Positions 34,761 through 43,002 of a stretch of DNA of 64,000 nucleotides are shown here, piece after piece. Each line of letters opens with the position of its first letter. Within the stretch, counting starts at the first letter, position 1. Under the pieces are notes generated by a model that was not told the DNA's origin, did no database searches, and was given only the letters and a program-made list of their open reading frames with translations. Location: contig CACCLG010000003.1 in NCBI GenBank assembly GCA_902546765.1, positions 1 to 64,000 on the forward strand, read 5' to 3'. Position numbers and translations under genes: made by a program. The DNA comes from an uncultured Pelagibacteraceae bacterium. Its GTDB lineage: Bacteria; Pseudomonadota; Alphaproteobacteria; Pelagibacterales; Pelagibacteraceae.

Positions 34761-35666
34761 ATGCTCGATCTAAAAAATCCAAAAGTTGCAATACCAATAG
34801 TTCTTTTTGCTGGACTGTTATGGTCTTTTGGACCTTATGTTGTAAGGCATATTGATCAACCCCAGTTAGTTCCTTGGCAATATTTATTTACAAGGGGATT
34901 AGTAATATTCATTCTATTAAATCTTTATCTATATTTTGAAGAAGGATTAGATTTTTATAAAAACTACTTTAAAGTTGGTATTTCTGGTATTTTAGGCGGC
35001 ATTGGATTGGGCACAGCTATGATGACTTTTATATGGTCAATCACAAATACTAGTGCTGCAGTAACCCTTTTATGTTTAGCTGCAATGCCATTTATAACAG
35101 CGTTGTTAGGGTTTTTATTTTTAAGAGAAAAAATTTCACTTACAGTTTGGGTGGCAATTTTAGTTGCAACATTTGGAATTGTTGTAATGGCGTTTGGAAC
35201 AGGTGAAAAAAACTCTCTTCCGGGTCTTGTCTTTGGTTTAGCATCTGCTCTTGGATTTTCTGTTTTTTCTGTAACCTTGCGTTGGAGAAAAGAAACACCT
35301 AAATTTACAACAGTAGCAATTGCAGGTTTATTTTGTTTTCTATTTTCATCGATAATGTTGATTTTAAATGATAGCCAATTTTTATCTTCTAGTAAAAATG
35401 AAGCTTTGTTTGCAACTCATGGAACTTTAGTTTGTGCAGGTTTGATACTATACTCAATTGGTTCAAAAAATATTCCTGCCGCCGATTTAACCTTGTTATC
35501 TTTGACAGAAGTAATTGGAGGAATATTTTGGGTTTGGTTACCATGGCTTGGTATCAATGAGGTTCCAGCAACAAACACAATTATTGGTGGTTTTTTTATA
35601 TTTATTGCAATTTTCTATTACAGCATGATCATGCAATCCAATAGAAGGTTTATTGGTTTAAATTAA
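34761..35666 (+). CDS. EamA/DMT-family transporter at the head of the creatinase operon
   Basis: A 301-residue membrane protein with about ten helices in two EamA repeats; the first ends with FLFLREKISLTVWVAILVAT and the second has LTLLSLTEVIGGIFWVWLPWLG, the DMT signature. It starts 45 bp after moeA and only 6 bp before the creatinase gene, so it probably shares that transcript and moves a guanidino compound, amino acid or product such as urea or ornithine; the substrate is not visible in the sequence. Confidence 0.85.
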   Translation: MLDLKNPKVAIPIVLFAGLLWSFGPYVVRHIDQPQLVPWQYLFTRGLVIFILLNLYLYFEEGLDFYKNYFKVGISGILGGIGLGTAMMTFIWSITNTSAAVTLLCLAAMPFITALLGFLFLREKISLTVWVAILVATFGIVVMAFGTGEKNSLPGLVFGLASALGFSVFSVTLRWRKETPKFTTVAIAGLFCFLFSSIMLILNDSQFLSSSKNEALFATHGTLVCAGLILYSIGSKNIPAADLTLLSLTEVIGGIFWVWLPWLGINEVPATNTIIGGFFIFIAIFYYSMIMQSNRRFIGLN

Positions 35667-35672
35667 TTTTTT

Positions 35673-36890
35673 ATGGAAAGACCAGATTTTTTTGAATTAA
35701 ATAATGGTGAAAAAGTAAAACTTCCCTTTTCAGATAAAGAGTACAAAAATAGAGTATCGAAACTTAGAGAAGTCATGTCGGATAATAACATGGATATGGC
35801 AATTCTAACTTCGATGCATAACATTGCTTATTATACAGGGTTCATTTATTGTTCATTCGGAAGACCATATGGATGTGTAGTCACAAAAGATAAAATAGTT
35901 ACTATTTCTGCAAATATTGATTCAAGTCAACCTTGGAGAAGATCACATTGTAATAACGTAATATATACTGATTGGAAAAGAGATAATTTTTTAAAAGCTA
36001 TTGTATCTATAATTGGAAGAAATGATCCTCCAAAAACAATTGGAATTGAAAATGATCATGTAACTTTAGATATAAAAGAAAAATTAAACTCTATATTTAG
36101 CATCGCGATTTTTAAAGATATTTCAAAGAATTTAATGAAACAAAGAATGATCAAATCAGATGAAGAGATTTCAATAATTAAAAACGGTGCTCGTATTGCT
36201 GATTTAGGTGCTGAGGAAATTGTAAAACACATAAAACCTGGTCAATCGGAATTAGAGATTGCAATAGCAGGAAGAGATAAAATGGAGAGGGAAATAGCAA
36301 AGTCTTATCCAGATGCGGAATATATGGATACGTGGGTTTGGTTTCAGTCAGGCATTAATACAGATGGAGCGCATAATCCAAAAACAAATAGAGCATTACA
36401 AAATGGAGATATATTATCTTTAAATACTTTTCCAATGATCTCAGGTTACTACACTGCTTTAGAGAGAACATTATTTGTAAATGAAGTTGATGATGCATCT
36501 CTAAAGGCTTGGGAAGCAAATGTAAAAGTTCACAAACGTGGATTAGAATTAATCAAACCAGGTGCAAAATGTTCTGAAATTTGTGAGGAGTTAAATAATT
36601 TATTTGCTGAATTAGGTTATCTTCAATATCGAACGTTTGGTTATGGTCATTCATTTGGAATGCTTTCACATTTTTATGGAAGAGAGGCAGGATTGGAACT
36701 GAGAGAGGATACTGATACTGTTCTTGAAAAAAACATGGTGATATCAATGGAACCTATGATTATGATCCCCGAAGAAAAGCCTGGTGCAGGTGGATATAGA
36801 GAGCACGATATTTTAGTGATCAAAGAAGATGGCGCAGAAAATATTACTAAATTTCCGTTTGGACCTGATCATAATATTATAAAAAATTAA
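35673..36890 (+). CDS. Creatinase-like amidinohydrolase (M24 fold)
   Basis: A 405-residue protein that closely matches the creatinase pattern as I remember it from Pseudomonas: TSMHNIAYYTGFIYCSFGRP, ISANIDSSQPWRR, YTDWKRDN, DTWVWFQSGINTDGAHNP and GYYTALERTLF, ending AENITKFPFGPDHNII. Phe62 and Arg64 of the creatine carboxylate pocket fall at the same numbers, and the catalytic His is at 234. Creatinase hydrolyses creatine to sarcosine and urea; guanidinoacetate or a related compound is also possible. The aminopeptidase metal ligands of the fold look lost, as in creatinase. Directly abuts the amidinotransferase gene (stop then ATG). Confidence 0.85.
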   Translation: MERPDFFELNNGEKVKLPFSDKEYKNRVSKLREVMSDNNMDMAILTSMHNIAYYTGFIYCSFGRPYGCVVTKDKIVTISANIDSSQPWRRSHCNNVIYTDWKRDNFLKAIVSIIGRNDPPKTIGIENDHVTLDIKEKLNSIFSIAIFKDISKNLMKQRMIKSDEEISIIKNGARIADLGAEEIVKHIKPGQSELEIAIAGRDKMEREIAKSYPDAEYMDTWVWFQSGINTDGAHNPKTNRALQNGDILSLNTFPMISGYYTALERTLFVNEVDDASLKAWEANVKVHKRGLELIKPGAKCSEICEELNNLFAELGYLQYRTFGYGHSFGMLSHFYGREAGLELREDTDTVLEKNMVISMEPMIMIPEEKPGAGGYREHDILVIKEDGAENITKFPFGPDHNIIKN

Positions 36891-38003
36891 ATGTCAGATA
36901 AAGTAATTGTAAATAGTTGGAATGAATGGGATCCATTAAAACATGTAATAGTTGGACGTGCTGACGGGACTTGTATTCCTGCTCCCGAACCAGCTTTAGA
37001 TGCAAAAGTTCCTGAAGATAGTGATATGAGAGGTCAGTTTGGCCCAAGAACAAAAGACACTGTTGATAAAGCAAATGAACTTCTAGATAATTTTTCATCC
37101 ATACTAGAAAAACGTGGAATTAAAGTTGATAGACCAACGCCTTTGGACTTTAATCAACCTACTTCAACACCAGATTGGAAGGCTGAAACAATGTTTGGAT
37201 GTATGCCGCCAAGAGATGTTTTGCTTACAGTTGGGAATGAAATTTTAGAAGCAACTATGAGTTATAGATGCAGATGGTTTGAGTATCTTTGTTACAGACC
37301 TCTATTAAAACAGTACTATAATGAAGATCCTAATATGAGACATGAATCAGCTCCAAAACCAAGATTAACAGACGCAGATTATAGAAAAGATTATTTATCA
37401 GATAAAATTGGAGTACAAAAAAGACTTGAGTGGACTGAGCAAAAGTATTTTGTAACAACTGAGGAGGAACCATTGTTTGATGCCGCCGATATTTTGAGAT
37501 TTGGAAAAGATTTAGTAGTTCAACATGGTTTTACAACAAATTTAAAAGGAATTGATTGGATTAAAAGACATTATAAGGATCATAGAGTTCATGCAGTAAA
37601 TTTTCCAGGCGATCCTTATCCAATCCATATTGATGCAACTTTTACACCAATTAAAGAAGGATTAATTATTAATAACCCACAAAGAAGATTGCCTAAAGAT
37701 CAAAGAAAATTATTTGAGGATAATGGATGGGAAATTTTAGATAGTGCACAGCCAGCTCATAATGAACCACCTCCACTTTGTTATTCTTCAACTTGGCTAT
37801 CTATGAATGTTCTTGTTCTTGATCCAAAGACAGTTTGTGTGGAGAAAAGTGAAATTTATCAGGCAGAACAATTAGATAAATTAGGTATGGAAGTTGTACC
37901 TGTTGAACTTAGGGATGCTTATGCATTTGGAGGAGGTCTTCACTGTTGTACTGCAGATGTATACAGAGAAGGAAAATTAAAAGATTACTTTCCTAAACAA
38001 TAA
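36891..38003 (+). CDS. Glycine amidinotransferase-like protein
   Basis: A 370-residue amidinotransferase of the AGAT/StrB1 type, which moves an amidino group from arginine to an amine such as glycine, giving guanidinoacetate and ornithine. Motifs resemble animal AGAT: NSWNEWDPLKHVIVGRA, DVLLTVGNEILEA, FDAADILRFGKD with the catalytic Asp, PIHIDATF with the His, and the nucleophilic Cys in FGGGLHCCTADV (Cys352). It abuts creatinase and overlaps the threonine aldolase start (TAATG). No guanidinoacetate methyltransferase is in the window. Confidence 0.87.
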   Translation: MSDKVIVNSWNEWDPLKHVIVGRADGTCIPAPEPALDAKVPEDSDMRGQFGPRTKDTVDKANELLDNFSSILEKRGIKVDRPTPLDFNQPTSTPDWKAETMFGCMPPRDVLLTVGNEILEATMSYRCRWFEYLCYRPLLKQYYNEDPNMRHESAPKPRLTDADYRKDYLSDKIGVQKRLEWTEQKYFVTTEEEPLFDAADILRFGKDLVVQHGFTTNLKGIDWIKRHYKDHRVHAVNFPGDPYPIHIDATFTPIKEGLIINNPQRRLPKDQRKLFEDNGWEILDSAQPAHNEPPPLCYSSTWLSMNVLVLDPKTVCVEKSEIYQAEQLDKLGMEVVPVELRDAYAFGGGLHCCTADVYREGKLKDYFPKQ

Positions 38004-39049
38004 TGGCAACGATTAAAACAAAAAGAGATAGAGTAAAATTTGCATCTGACAATGTTACAGGAGCATGTCCAGAAGTATTAGATGCTATTTTAAAAGCTAA
38101 TGATGGAGATAGAACTCCATATGGTAATGACGATCTCTCAAAAAGTTTACAAGATAAATTTTCAGAAATATTTGAAAAAGAAGTAATTATTTTTCCAACA
38201 TCCTCAGGAACTGCAGCTAATGCACTTGCGTTATCTACAATGACACCTTCATTTGGAAACATTTATTGTCATAGACTTTCACATATCAATGTGGATGAGT
38301 GTGGAGCTCCAGAATTTTATACAGGTGGAGCAAAATTAGTTAATCTTAATGGAATAAATGGAAAAATTACAGCTGAAGAACTTAACAATTCAATAGGTGG
38401 AAAAGGAATTGTCCATCATACACAACCCTCATCTGTAAGTATCACACAACTATCCGAAACTGGAGAAGCTTATAATTTAGATGAAATTAAAAATATTTCT
38501 GAAGTAGCTCATAAACATAAACTTAATATACATATGGATGGAGCTAGATTTGCTAATGCTTTAGTCTCATTAAATTGCAGCCCAGCAGAAATGACATGGA
38601 AATCAGGCATCGATGTACTTTCATTTGGAGCAACAAAAAATGGATGTTTAGCAGCAGAGGCAATAATTTTTTTTAAGCCAGAATTAGTTGGTAATTTACC
38701 ATTTTTAATGAAAAGAGCAGGGCATTTACTATCAAAAATGAGTTTTGTCTCCGCACAATTAGATGCATACATTACAAATGATGTTTGGATAAAAAACGCT
38801 AAACACGCAAATGCAATGGGAAAAAAATTAAGCCAAGGTTTAGAAAAGCATAAAAATATAAAAATTGCATATCCAACGGATGCTAATGAGGTGTTTGTCA
38901 AAATGCCTAAAGATATAATTGATCAACTTAATTCAGAAGGCTACACCATAAACGATGATGAGTGGGATGGTAATGCGGTTAGATTAGTAACAGCATGGAA
39001 CACAGATCCAAGTGATATTGACACTTTTTTAAAATATATTAAATCTTAG
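38003..39049 (+). CDS. Low-specificity threonine aldolase
   Basis: PLP enzyme of the threonine aldolase/beta-eliminating lyase family, 348 residues. It splits L-threonine or L-allo-threonine to glycine and acetaldehyde, or the reverse. Seen are FASDNVTGACPEVLDAI, DDLSKSLQDKFSEIF, SSGTAANALALS, HMDGARFANALV and the PLP-lysine region SFGATKNGCLA. As the third enzyme of the operon it links a guanidino/glycine pathway to acetaldehyde; the aldehyde dehydrogenase at 24347 could remove that product, though it is in another operon. The stop is adjacent to that of the next, convergent gene. Confidence 0.9.
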   Translation: MATIKTKRDRVKFASDNVTGACPEVLDAILKANDGDRTPYGNDDLSKSLQDKFSEIFEKEVIIFPTSSGTAANALALSTMTPSFGNIYCHRLSHINVDECGAPEFYTGGAKLVNLNGINGKITAEELNNSIGGKGIVHHTQPSSVSITQLSETGEAYNLDEIKNISEVAHKHKLNIHMDGARFANALVSLNCSPAEMTWKSGIDVLSFGATKNGCLAAEAIIFFKPELVGNLPFLMKRAGHLLSKMSFVSAQLDAYITNDVWIKNAKHANAMGKKLSQGLEKHKNIKIAYPTDANEVFVKMPKDIIDQLNSEGYTINDDEWDGNAVRLVTAWNTDPSDIDTFLKYIKS

Positions 39050-39277
39050 TTAGCTTGGATTTTCCTTTAAAAATTCAATATACTTAATTACATCATCTAA
39101 TTGATCATCAGGTATATCTTTGTAACTGGCATTAAATTTACTTTTTACACAAATTGCAACATGAGCATAGGGGTTTCTACCCTTAGGGTGATTTGGATGA
39201 TCAGGTAATTGTCCCACCAAATAATCGCCAGCTTCCTTAATCAAAGTCCAGAGTTTACGCCGATTTTCTTCGTCCAT
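39050..39277 (-). CDS. Small hypothetical protein
   Basis: A 75-residue soluble protein: MDEENRRKLWTLIKEAGDYL, then the Pro/His-rich QLPDHPNHPKGRNPYAHVAI and a C-terminal acidic, helical part ending IKYIEFLKENPS. No family recognised. The DHPNHPKGRNPYAH segment looks like a conserved turn, possibly metal or nucleotide binding. It ends immediately beside the threonine aldolase stop on the opposite strand. Codon use matches neighbours, which supports a real gene. Confidence 0.6.
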   Translation of the reverse strand: MDEENRRKLWTLIKEAGDYLVGQLPDHPNHPKGRNPYAHVAICVKSKFNASYKDIPDDQLDDVIKYIEFLKENPS

Positions 39278-39325
39278 AGCCTACTAACCTTGATTTATCT
39301 CGAAATGATCTAGTCTATGATCTAG

Positions 39326-39583
39326 CTACATTATTTTCTCAAGTTTCCAAGCTTCATCTTTAGCATTAAATTTTGCGTTCCAGTCTTTAGATCTTTGATC
39401 TTCAAATAAGGCATAAAATTTTTCTTCATCAGTGACATTTGCAATAAAAATCATTTTACCTTCACGAATGTGCGCCCATTCAAATGATGATGTACATTTT
39501 GCAAGATCATCTTTAAACATACTGTATAATTCATCTGCATCTTTTTTAGTTCCTTCATACGTTGTTGTTCCAACAAAGTTCAT
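39326..39583 (-). CDS. Small hypothetical protein
   Basis: An 85-residue protein, MNFVGTTTYEGTKKDADELY then SMFKDDLAKCTSSFEWAH and IREGKMIFIANVTDEEKFYA, ending EAWKLEKIM. Its length and alternating strand/helix pattern resemble small ferredoxin-fold (dimeric alpha-beta barrel) proteins, but I do not recognise the family. A ribosome-binding site (AAAGGAAAA) precedes the ATG on the minus strand. It lies in a divergent arrangement with the hydroxyacid dehydrogenase. Confidence 0.6.
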   Translation of the reverse strand: MNFVGTTTYEGTKKDADELYSMFKDDLAKCTSSFEWAHIREGKMIFIANVTDEEKFYALFEDQRSKDWNAKFNAKDEAWKLEKIM

Positions 39584-39641
39584 AGTTTTTCCTTTCTTTA
39601 ATTAATTGAATTAATTTAATAAATTTTCCTTAATATTTTAG

Positions 39642-39647
39642 TATAAT
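39642..39647 (+). promoter_or_regulatory. Predicted -10 element for the hydroxyacid dehydrogenase gene
   Basis: Perfect TATAAT at 39642-39647, 9 bp before the ATG at 39657. A start 7 nt past the hexamer would leave a leader of 0-4 nt. No convincing -35 and no ribosome-binding site between it and the ATG. Confidence 0.45.
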
Positions 39648-39656
39648 AATTTATAA

Positions 39657-40682
39657 ATGACTAAAGATAAAATTAAAATTCATGTAAGAAATAATCATTG
39701 GAAAAAAGGATCTTTGCCTTGTGACTTAGAAGGCGAAAAAAACAGCAGTGTTACAAAAGATTTGTTTGAAAGTAAATTAAGCAAGTATCCTGGAATAAAA
39801 GATAAAATTTCATATTTAATTGATTGGGATGATGATAATTGGAAATCGTCAATGAAAGATGCCGATATCCTACTTGCATGGAATTTTCCAACAAAAGCTT
39901 TAAGTAAAATTGCACCTAAATTAAAATGGATTCACATTGTATCAGCTGGAGTTAATCATCTCTCTCCATTTAATTGGGTTAAAAAAGATTTAGTTTTAAC
40001 TAATAGTAGAGGAATACAAGCAAAAAAAGCTGGTGAATTTGGATTAATGAGTATTTTGATGCTTCAAAACCAAATGACAAGAATTATTACTAATCAAAAA
40101 CAAAAAGACTATGTCACTTTATTGAGCAACCCAATTGAAAATAAACATGTTGTAGTAGTTGGAACTGGTTCATTAGGAGGTTCAATGATTAAACATATCA
40201 GTTCACTAGGTGCAAATGTAACCGGTGTTAATAGACGAGGTAGAAATGTTGATGGATGTTCAAAAGTTATTAAATTTGATAAAATTGATGAAGTTTTACC
40301 TGATGCTGATTTTCTTTATTTAGCAGTTCCTGAAACTAATGAAACAAAAGGAATGATAAACAAAAAAAGGTTAGATGCTTTAAAACACACATGTGGAGTT
40401 GTTAATATCGGACGTGCATCTGTAATGGATTATGAGCATTTAAGAAAAAAATTAAAAAAAAATGAAATTTCTGGAGCTGTTTTAGATGTTTTTTCAGAAG
40501 AGCCTATAAAAAGAAATTCTAAATTTTGGGATACTCCAAATTTGGTAATAACTCCTCATATATCTTCAGATAGTAAAGGAAAGTACATAGAAATGGTTTT
40601 AGAAAAATTTTTAACAAACTTAACATTATTTATTGATAAAAAAGATTTAATTAACCAAGTAGATCCTGATCTAGGATACTAA
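39657..40682 (+). CDS. D-2-hydroxyacid dehydrogenase family protein
   Basis: A 341-residue NAD(P)-dependent dehydrogenase with the D-isomer-specific fold. The Rossmann motif is VVVGTGSLGGSMIK; the catalytic triad is Arg in GRASVMD, Glu in DVFSEEP and His in TPHISSD. The N-terminal domain is less conserved. It probably interconverts a 2-oxoacid such as glyoxylate or hydroxypyruvate and the hydroxyacid; the substrate is unknown. A single-gene unit under a probable own promoter. Confidence 0.88.
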   Translation: MTKDKIKIHVRNNHWKKGSLPCDLEGEKNSSVTKDLFESKLSKYPGIKDKISYLIDWDDDNWKSSMKDADILLAWNFPTKALSKIAPKLKWIHIVSAGVNHLSPFNWVKKDLVLTNSRGIQAKKAGEFGLMSILMLQNQMTRIITNQKQKDYVTLLSNPIENKHVVVVGTGSLGGSMIKHISSLGANVTGVNRRGRNVDGCSKVIKFDKIDEVLPDADFLYLAVPETNETKGMINKKRLDALKHTCGVVNIGRASVMDYEHLRKKLKKNEISGAVLDVFSEEPIKRNSKFWDTPNLVITPHISSDSKGKYIEMVLEKFLTNLTLFIDKKDLINQVDPDLGY

Positions 40683-40695
40683 TACTTCGATTATT

Positions 40696-41001
40696 TTAGG
40701 ATATTATTTTATTTTTTTCATTATCCACAATAACTGGACTTTCATAATATGTGATTTCTGGCTTAGAGTATCTCTCAGTAATCCACTTAATTCTATCTTC
40801 ATCGAACCATTTTTTGGCAAACTCTATTTTGGTAAAAGTATAAACACCACCGGCATAACCTTTCTCAATGTCTGCTATATAATTTTTTCTCAATAATCCT
40901 TCAACGTCTACATATAACGTAGAAGTTTCGATAAACTTTTCTTTTAGAGTTTTTAAATTAAGTTCATTAGATATTTTAAATTTAACTAATACTGTAATCA
41001 T
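40696..41001 (-). CDS. Putative monooxygenase, YdhR-like small protein
   Basis: A 101-residue protein in the dimeric alpha-beta-barrel group, resembling YdhR-type putative monooxygenases: MITVLVKFKISNELNLKTLK, VEGLLRKNYIADIEKGYAGG and VYTFTKIEFAKKWFDEDRIK. The spacing of a GLLRK and GYAGGVY motif is typical of that group. No catalytic residues are established for the family. The convergent hydroxyacid dehydrogenase ends 13 bp away. Confidence 0.7.
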   Translation of the reverse strand: MITVLVKFKISNELNLKTLKEKFIETSTLYVDVEGLLRKNYIADIEKGYAGGVYTFTKIEFAKKWFDEDRIKWITERYSKPEITYYESPVIVDNEKNKIIS

Positions 41002-41060
41002 TATTTCTTAACTTTTTAATTTATGTAAATGTTTACTCATCTTTTTTCAAATTTTTATTT

Positions 41061-41546
41061 TTAATCTCTAAAGTTAACAAAATCTATAGGAAGGCCAATA
41101 TCTATTGCTTTTATTGCAGTAATTGCCTCCTGAAGATCATCTTTTTTTTTGCCATCCACTCTTAATTCTTCTCCTTGTATTTTTATTTGAATTTTGAGTT
41201 TCATTTTTTTTACATCAGCAATAATTTTTTTTGCATTATCTTGGCTAATCCCTTCTTTTAACTCACTTGTTTGTCTAATTGCTCCTCCAGATGCGCCCTC
41301 AGAACTTTTAATATCAAACACTCTTGGATCTACTTTTCGTCTTATAAGATGAGTTTGTAATAATTCATTTACTTGCTTTAATTTAAGCTCATCAGGAGCA
41401 AGAGTGGTCACATTTTTTTCTTTTCTCTCTATTGTTATTTGAAGCCCTTTAAAATCATAACGATTTCCAATTTCTCTTAAACAATTAGCAAGAGCGTTGT
41501 CAAACTCTTGATAGTTTATTTTACTTATCACATCAAATGAAGGCAT
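41061..41546 (-). CDS. YajQ family nucleotide-binding protein
   Basis: A 161-residue YajQ (UPF0234) protein: MPSFDVISKINYQEFDNALA, ISREIGNRYDF-like NCLREIGNRYDFKG, then the C-terminal IQIQGEELRVDGKKKDDLQE and PIDFVNFRD. YajQ proteins bind nucleotides, and in Xanthomonas bind cyclic di-GMP, though a signalling role here is not shown. Lies 18 bp after the small membrane protein gene on the same strand. Confidence 0.92.
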   Translation of the reverse strand: MPSFDVISKINYQEFDNALANCLREIGNRYDFKGLQITIERKEKNVTTLAPDELKLKQVNELLQTHLIRRKVDPRVFDIKSSEGASGGAIRQTSELKEGISQDNAKKIIADVKKMKLKIQIKIQGEELRVDGKKKDDLQEAITAIKAIDIGLPIDFVNFRD

Positions 41547-41564
41547 ATTTAATATTTTTAAATT

Positions 41565-41753
41565 TTACTTTCTTTTAGCTCTAGTTTCTTCGTTTATTTG
41601 TCTTCCATATTCTCTGATTTGCATTCTCTCAATAGCTTCAGACTCTTTTGTTTTATCTTCAGTTTTCTTTTTTCTAGAATAATAGATTGGTAAAACAATT
41701 GATAATATGACTATAAATATAGCTAAAATAATTTGCCAAGTTTCCATGATCAT
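41565..41753 (-). CDS. Small single-pass membrane protein
   Basis: A 62-residue protein (60 if the second Met at 41747 is used) with one N-terminal transmembrane helix (WQIILAIFIVILSIVLPIYY) and a basic, charged cytoplasmic tail (SRKKKTEDKTKESEAIERMQ). Function unknown. Upstream of yajQ on the minus strand, divergent from the iron alcohol dehydrogenase with a 35 bp gap. Confidence 0.6.
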   Translation of the reverse strand: MIMETWQIILAIFIVILSIVLPIYYSRKKKTEDKTKESEAIERMQIREYGRQINEETRAKRK

Positions 41754-41760
41754 ATATTCT

Positions 41761-41766
41761 TATAAT
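41761..41766 (+). promoter_or_regulatory. Predicted -10 element for the iron alcohol dehydrogenase gene
   Basis: Perfect TATAAT (41761-41766), predicting a start near 41773 and a leader of about 16 nt that lacks a Shine-Dalgarno sequence. The -35 region is not clear. It lies in the 35 bp divergent gap next to the small membrane protein gene. Confidence 0.4.
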
Positions 41767-41788
41767 TATTCAAATAATCAATTTAAAA

Positions 41789-42955
41789 ATGCAAAAAACT
41801 AATTGGAATTATCCGACAACAATGTGGGTAGGCCAAGATAGAATTAAAGATCTTAGTGTTGCTTGTAAAAATTTAGATATAAATAAGCCCTTATTAGTAA
41901 CTGATAAAGGTCTTGCTGGCTCAGATATTATTCAAAATAGTTTATCTAACTTAAAACAAAATAGTTTTGAGGTTATTTTATATTCAAATGTAGTTGGAAA
42001 CCCAACGGGCACAAATGTAAATCAAGGTGTTGAAATTTACAGAAAAAATAACTGTGATGGTGTCATTGCCTTTGGTGGAGGAAGTGGACTTGATGTAGGC
42101 AAAGCTGTTGCTTTTATGTCAGGTCAAGATTTACCAATTTGGGATTTTGAAGATGTGGGAGATAATTGGACAAAAGCTAAGTCAAATAGCATTGCACCAA
42201 TTATTGCAGTTCCAACCACAGCAGGCACTGGATCAGAGACAGGAAGAGCATCGGTTATTTTAAATGAAGATACTGGAGTTAAAAAAATAATTTTTCATCC
42301 AAAGTTTTTACCTTCGATAGTGATTTTAGATCCATTATTAACGATTAGTTTACCTCCAGATATAACAGCCGCAACTGGAATGGATGCATTAGCTCACAAC
42401 TTAGAAGCTTATTGTTCCCCAGGTTATCATCCAATGGCAGATGGAATTGCATTAGAGGGTATAAGAATTATTAATAATTGGCTCTTAGCTGCAGTTGAAG
42501 ATGGGTCAAATATTGAAGCTAGAATGAATATGTTAACTGCTGCAAGTATGGGATCTACTGCATTTCAAAAGGGACTTGGTGCAATTCACTCATTAAGTCA
42601 TCCAGTAAACGCATTAAATAATATTCATCATGGATTATCTAACGCAATCTTTATGCCTTATGTTTTGACATTCAATAAAAACGTAATTGAAAAAAAAATT
42701 GTTAAAATCTGTGAATATTTAGAGTTTCAAAATAAAACATTCGATGAATTTTTAAATTGGACATTAAGTTTGAGGAAAAAACTTAATATTCCTCACAAAC
42801 TTTCAGATGTAATAGAATTAGAAAAAATTGATATTGATCGCCTATCAAAAATGGCTTTAGATGACCCGTCAACTAATGGAAACCCAAAAAAACTGTCATT
42901 AGCGGATATGAAGGTTATGTATGAATACAGTATTTCAGGAGAACTATTTAAATAG
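41789..42955 (+). CDS. Iron-containing alcohol dehydrogenase
   Basis: A 388-residue group III alcohol dehydrogenase. NAD-binding GGGSGLDVGKAVAF and TTAGTGSETGRASV; metal-ligand regions GMDALAHNLEAYCSPGYHP and IHSLSHPVNALNNIHHG, with several His. It oxidises alcohols, aldehydes or related compounds; methanol, ethanol or lactaldehyde-type substrates have all been reported in the family. Monocistronic, with own promoter. Confidence 0.9.
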   Translation: MQKTNWNYPTTMWVGQDRIKDLSVACKNLDINKPLLVTDKGLAGSDIIQNSLSNLKQNSFEVILYSNVVGNPTGTNVNQGVEIYRKNNCDGVIAFGGGSGLDVGKAVAFMSGQDLPIWDFEDVGDNWTKAKSNSIAPIIAVPTTAGTGSETGRASVILNEDTGVKKIIFHPKFLPSIVILDPLLTISLPPDITAATGMDALAHNLEAYCSPGYHPMADGIALEGIRIINNWLLAAVEDGSNIEARMNMLTAASMGSTAFQKGLGAIHSLSHPVNALNNIHHGLSNAIFMPYVLTFNKNVIEKKIVKICEYLEFQNKTFDEFLNWTLSLRKKLNIPHKLSDVIELEKIDIDRLSKMALDDPSTNGNPKKLSLADMKVMYEYSISGELFK

Positions 42956-43002
42956 TTAACTTCTGAAATTTATCTGCTTTTCAATTTTATTTTAGTTATA
43001 AC

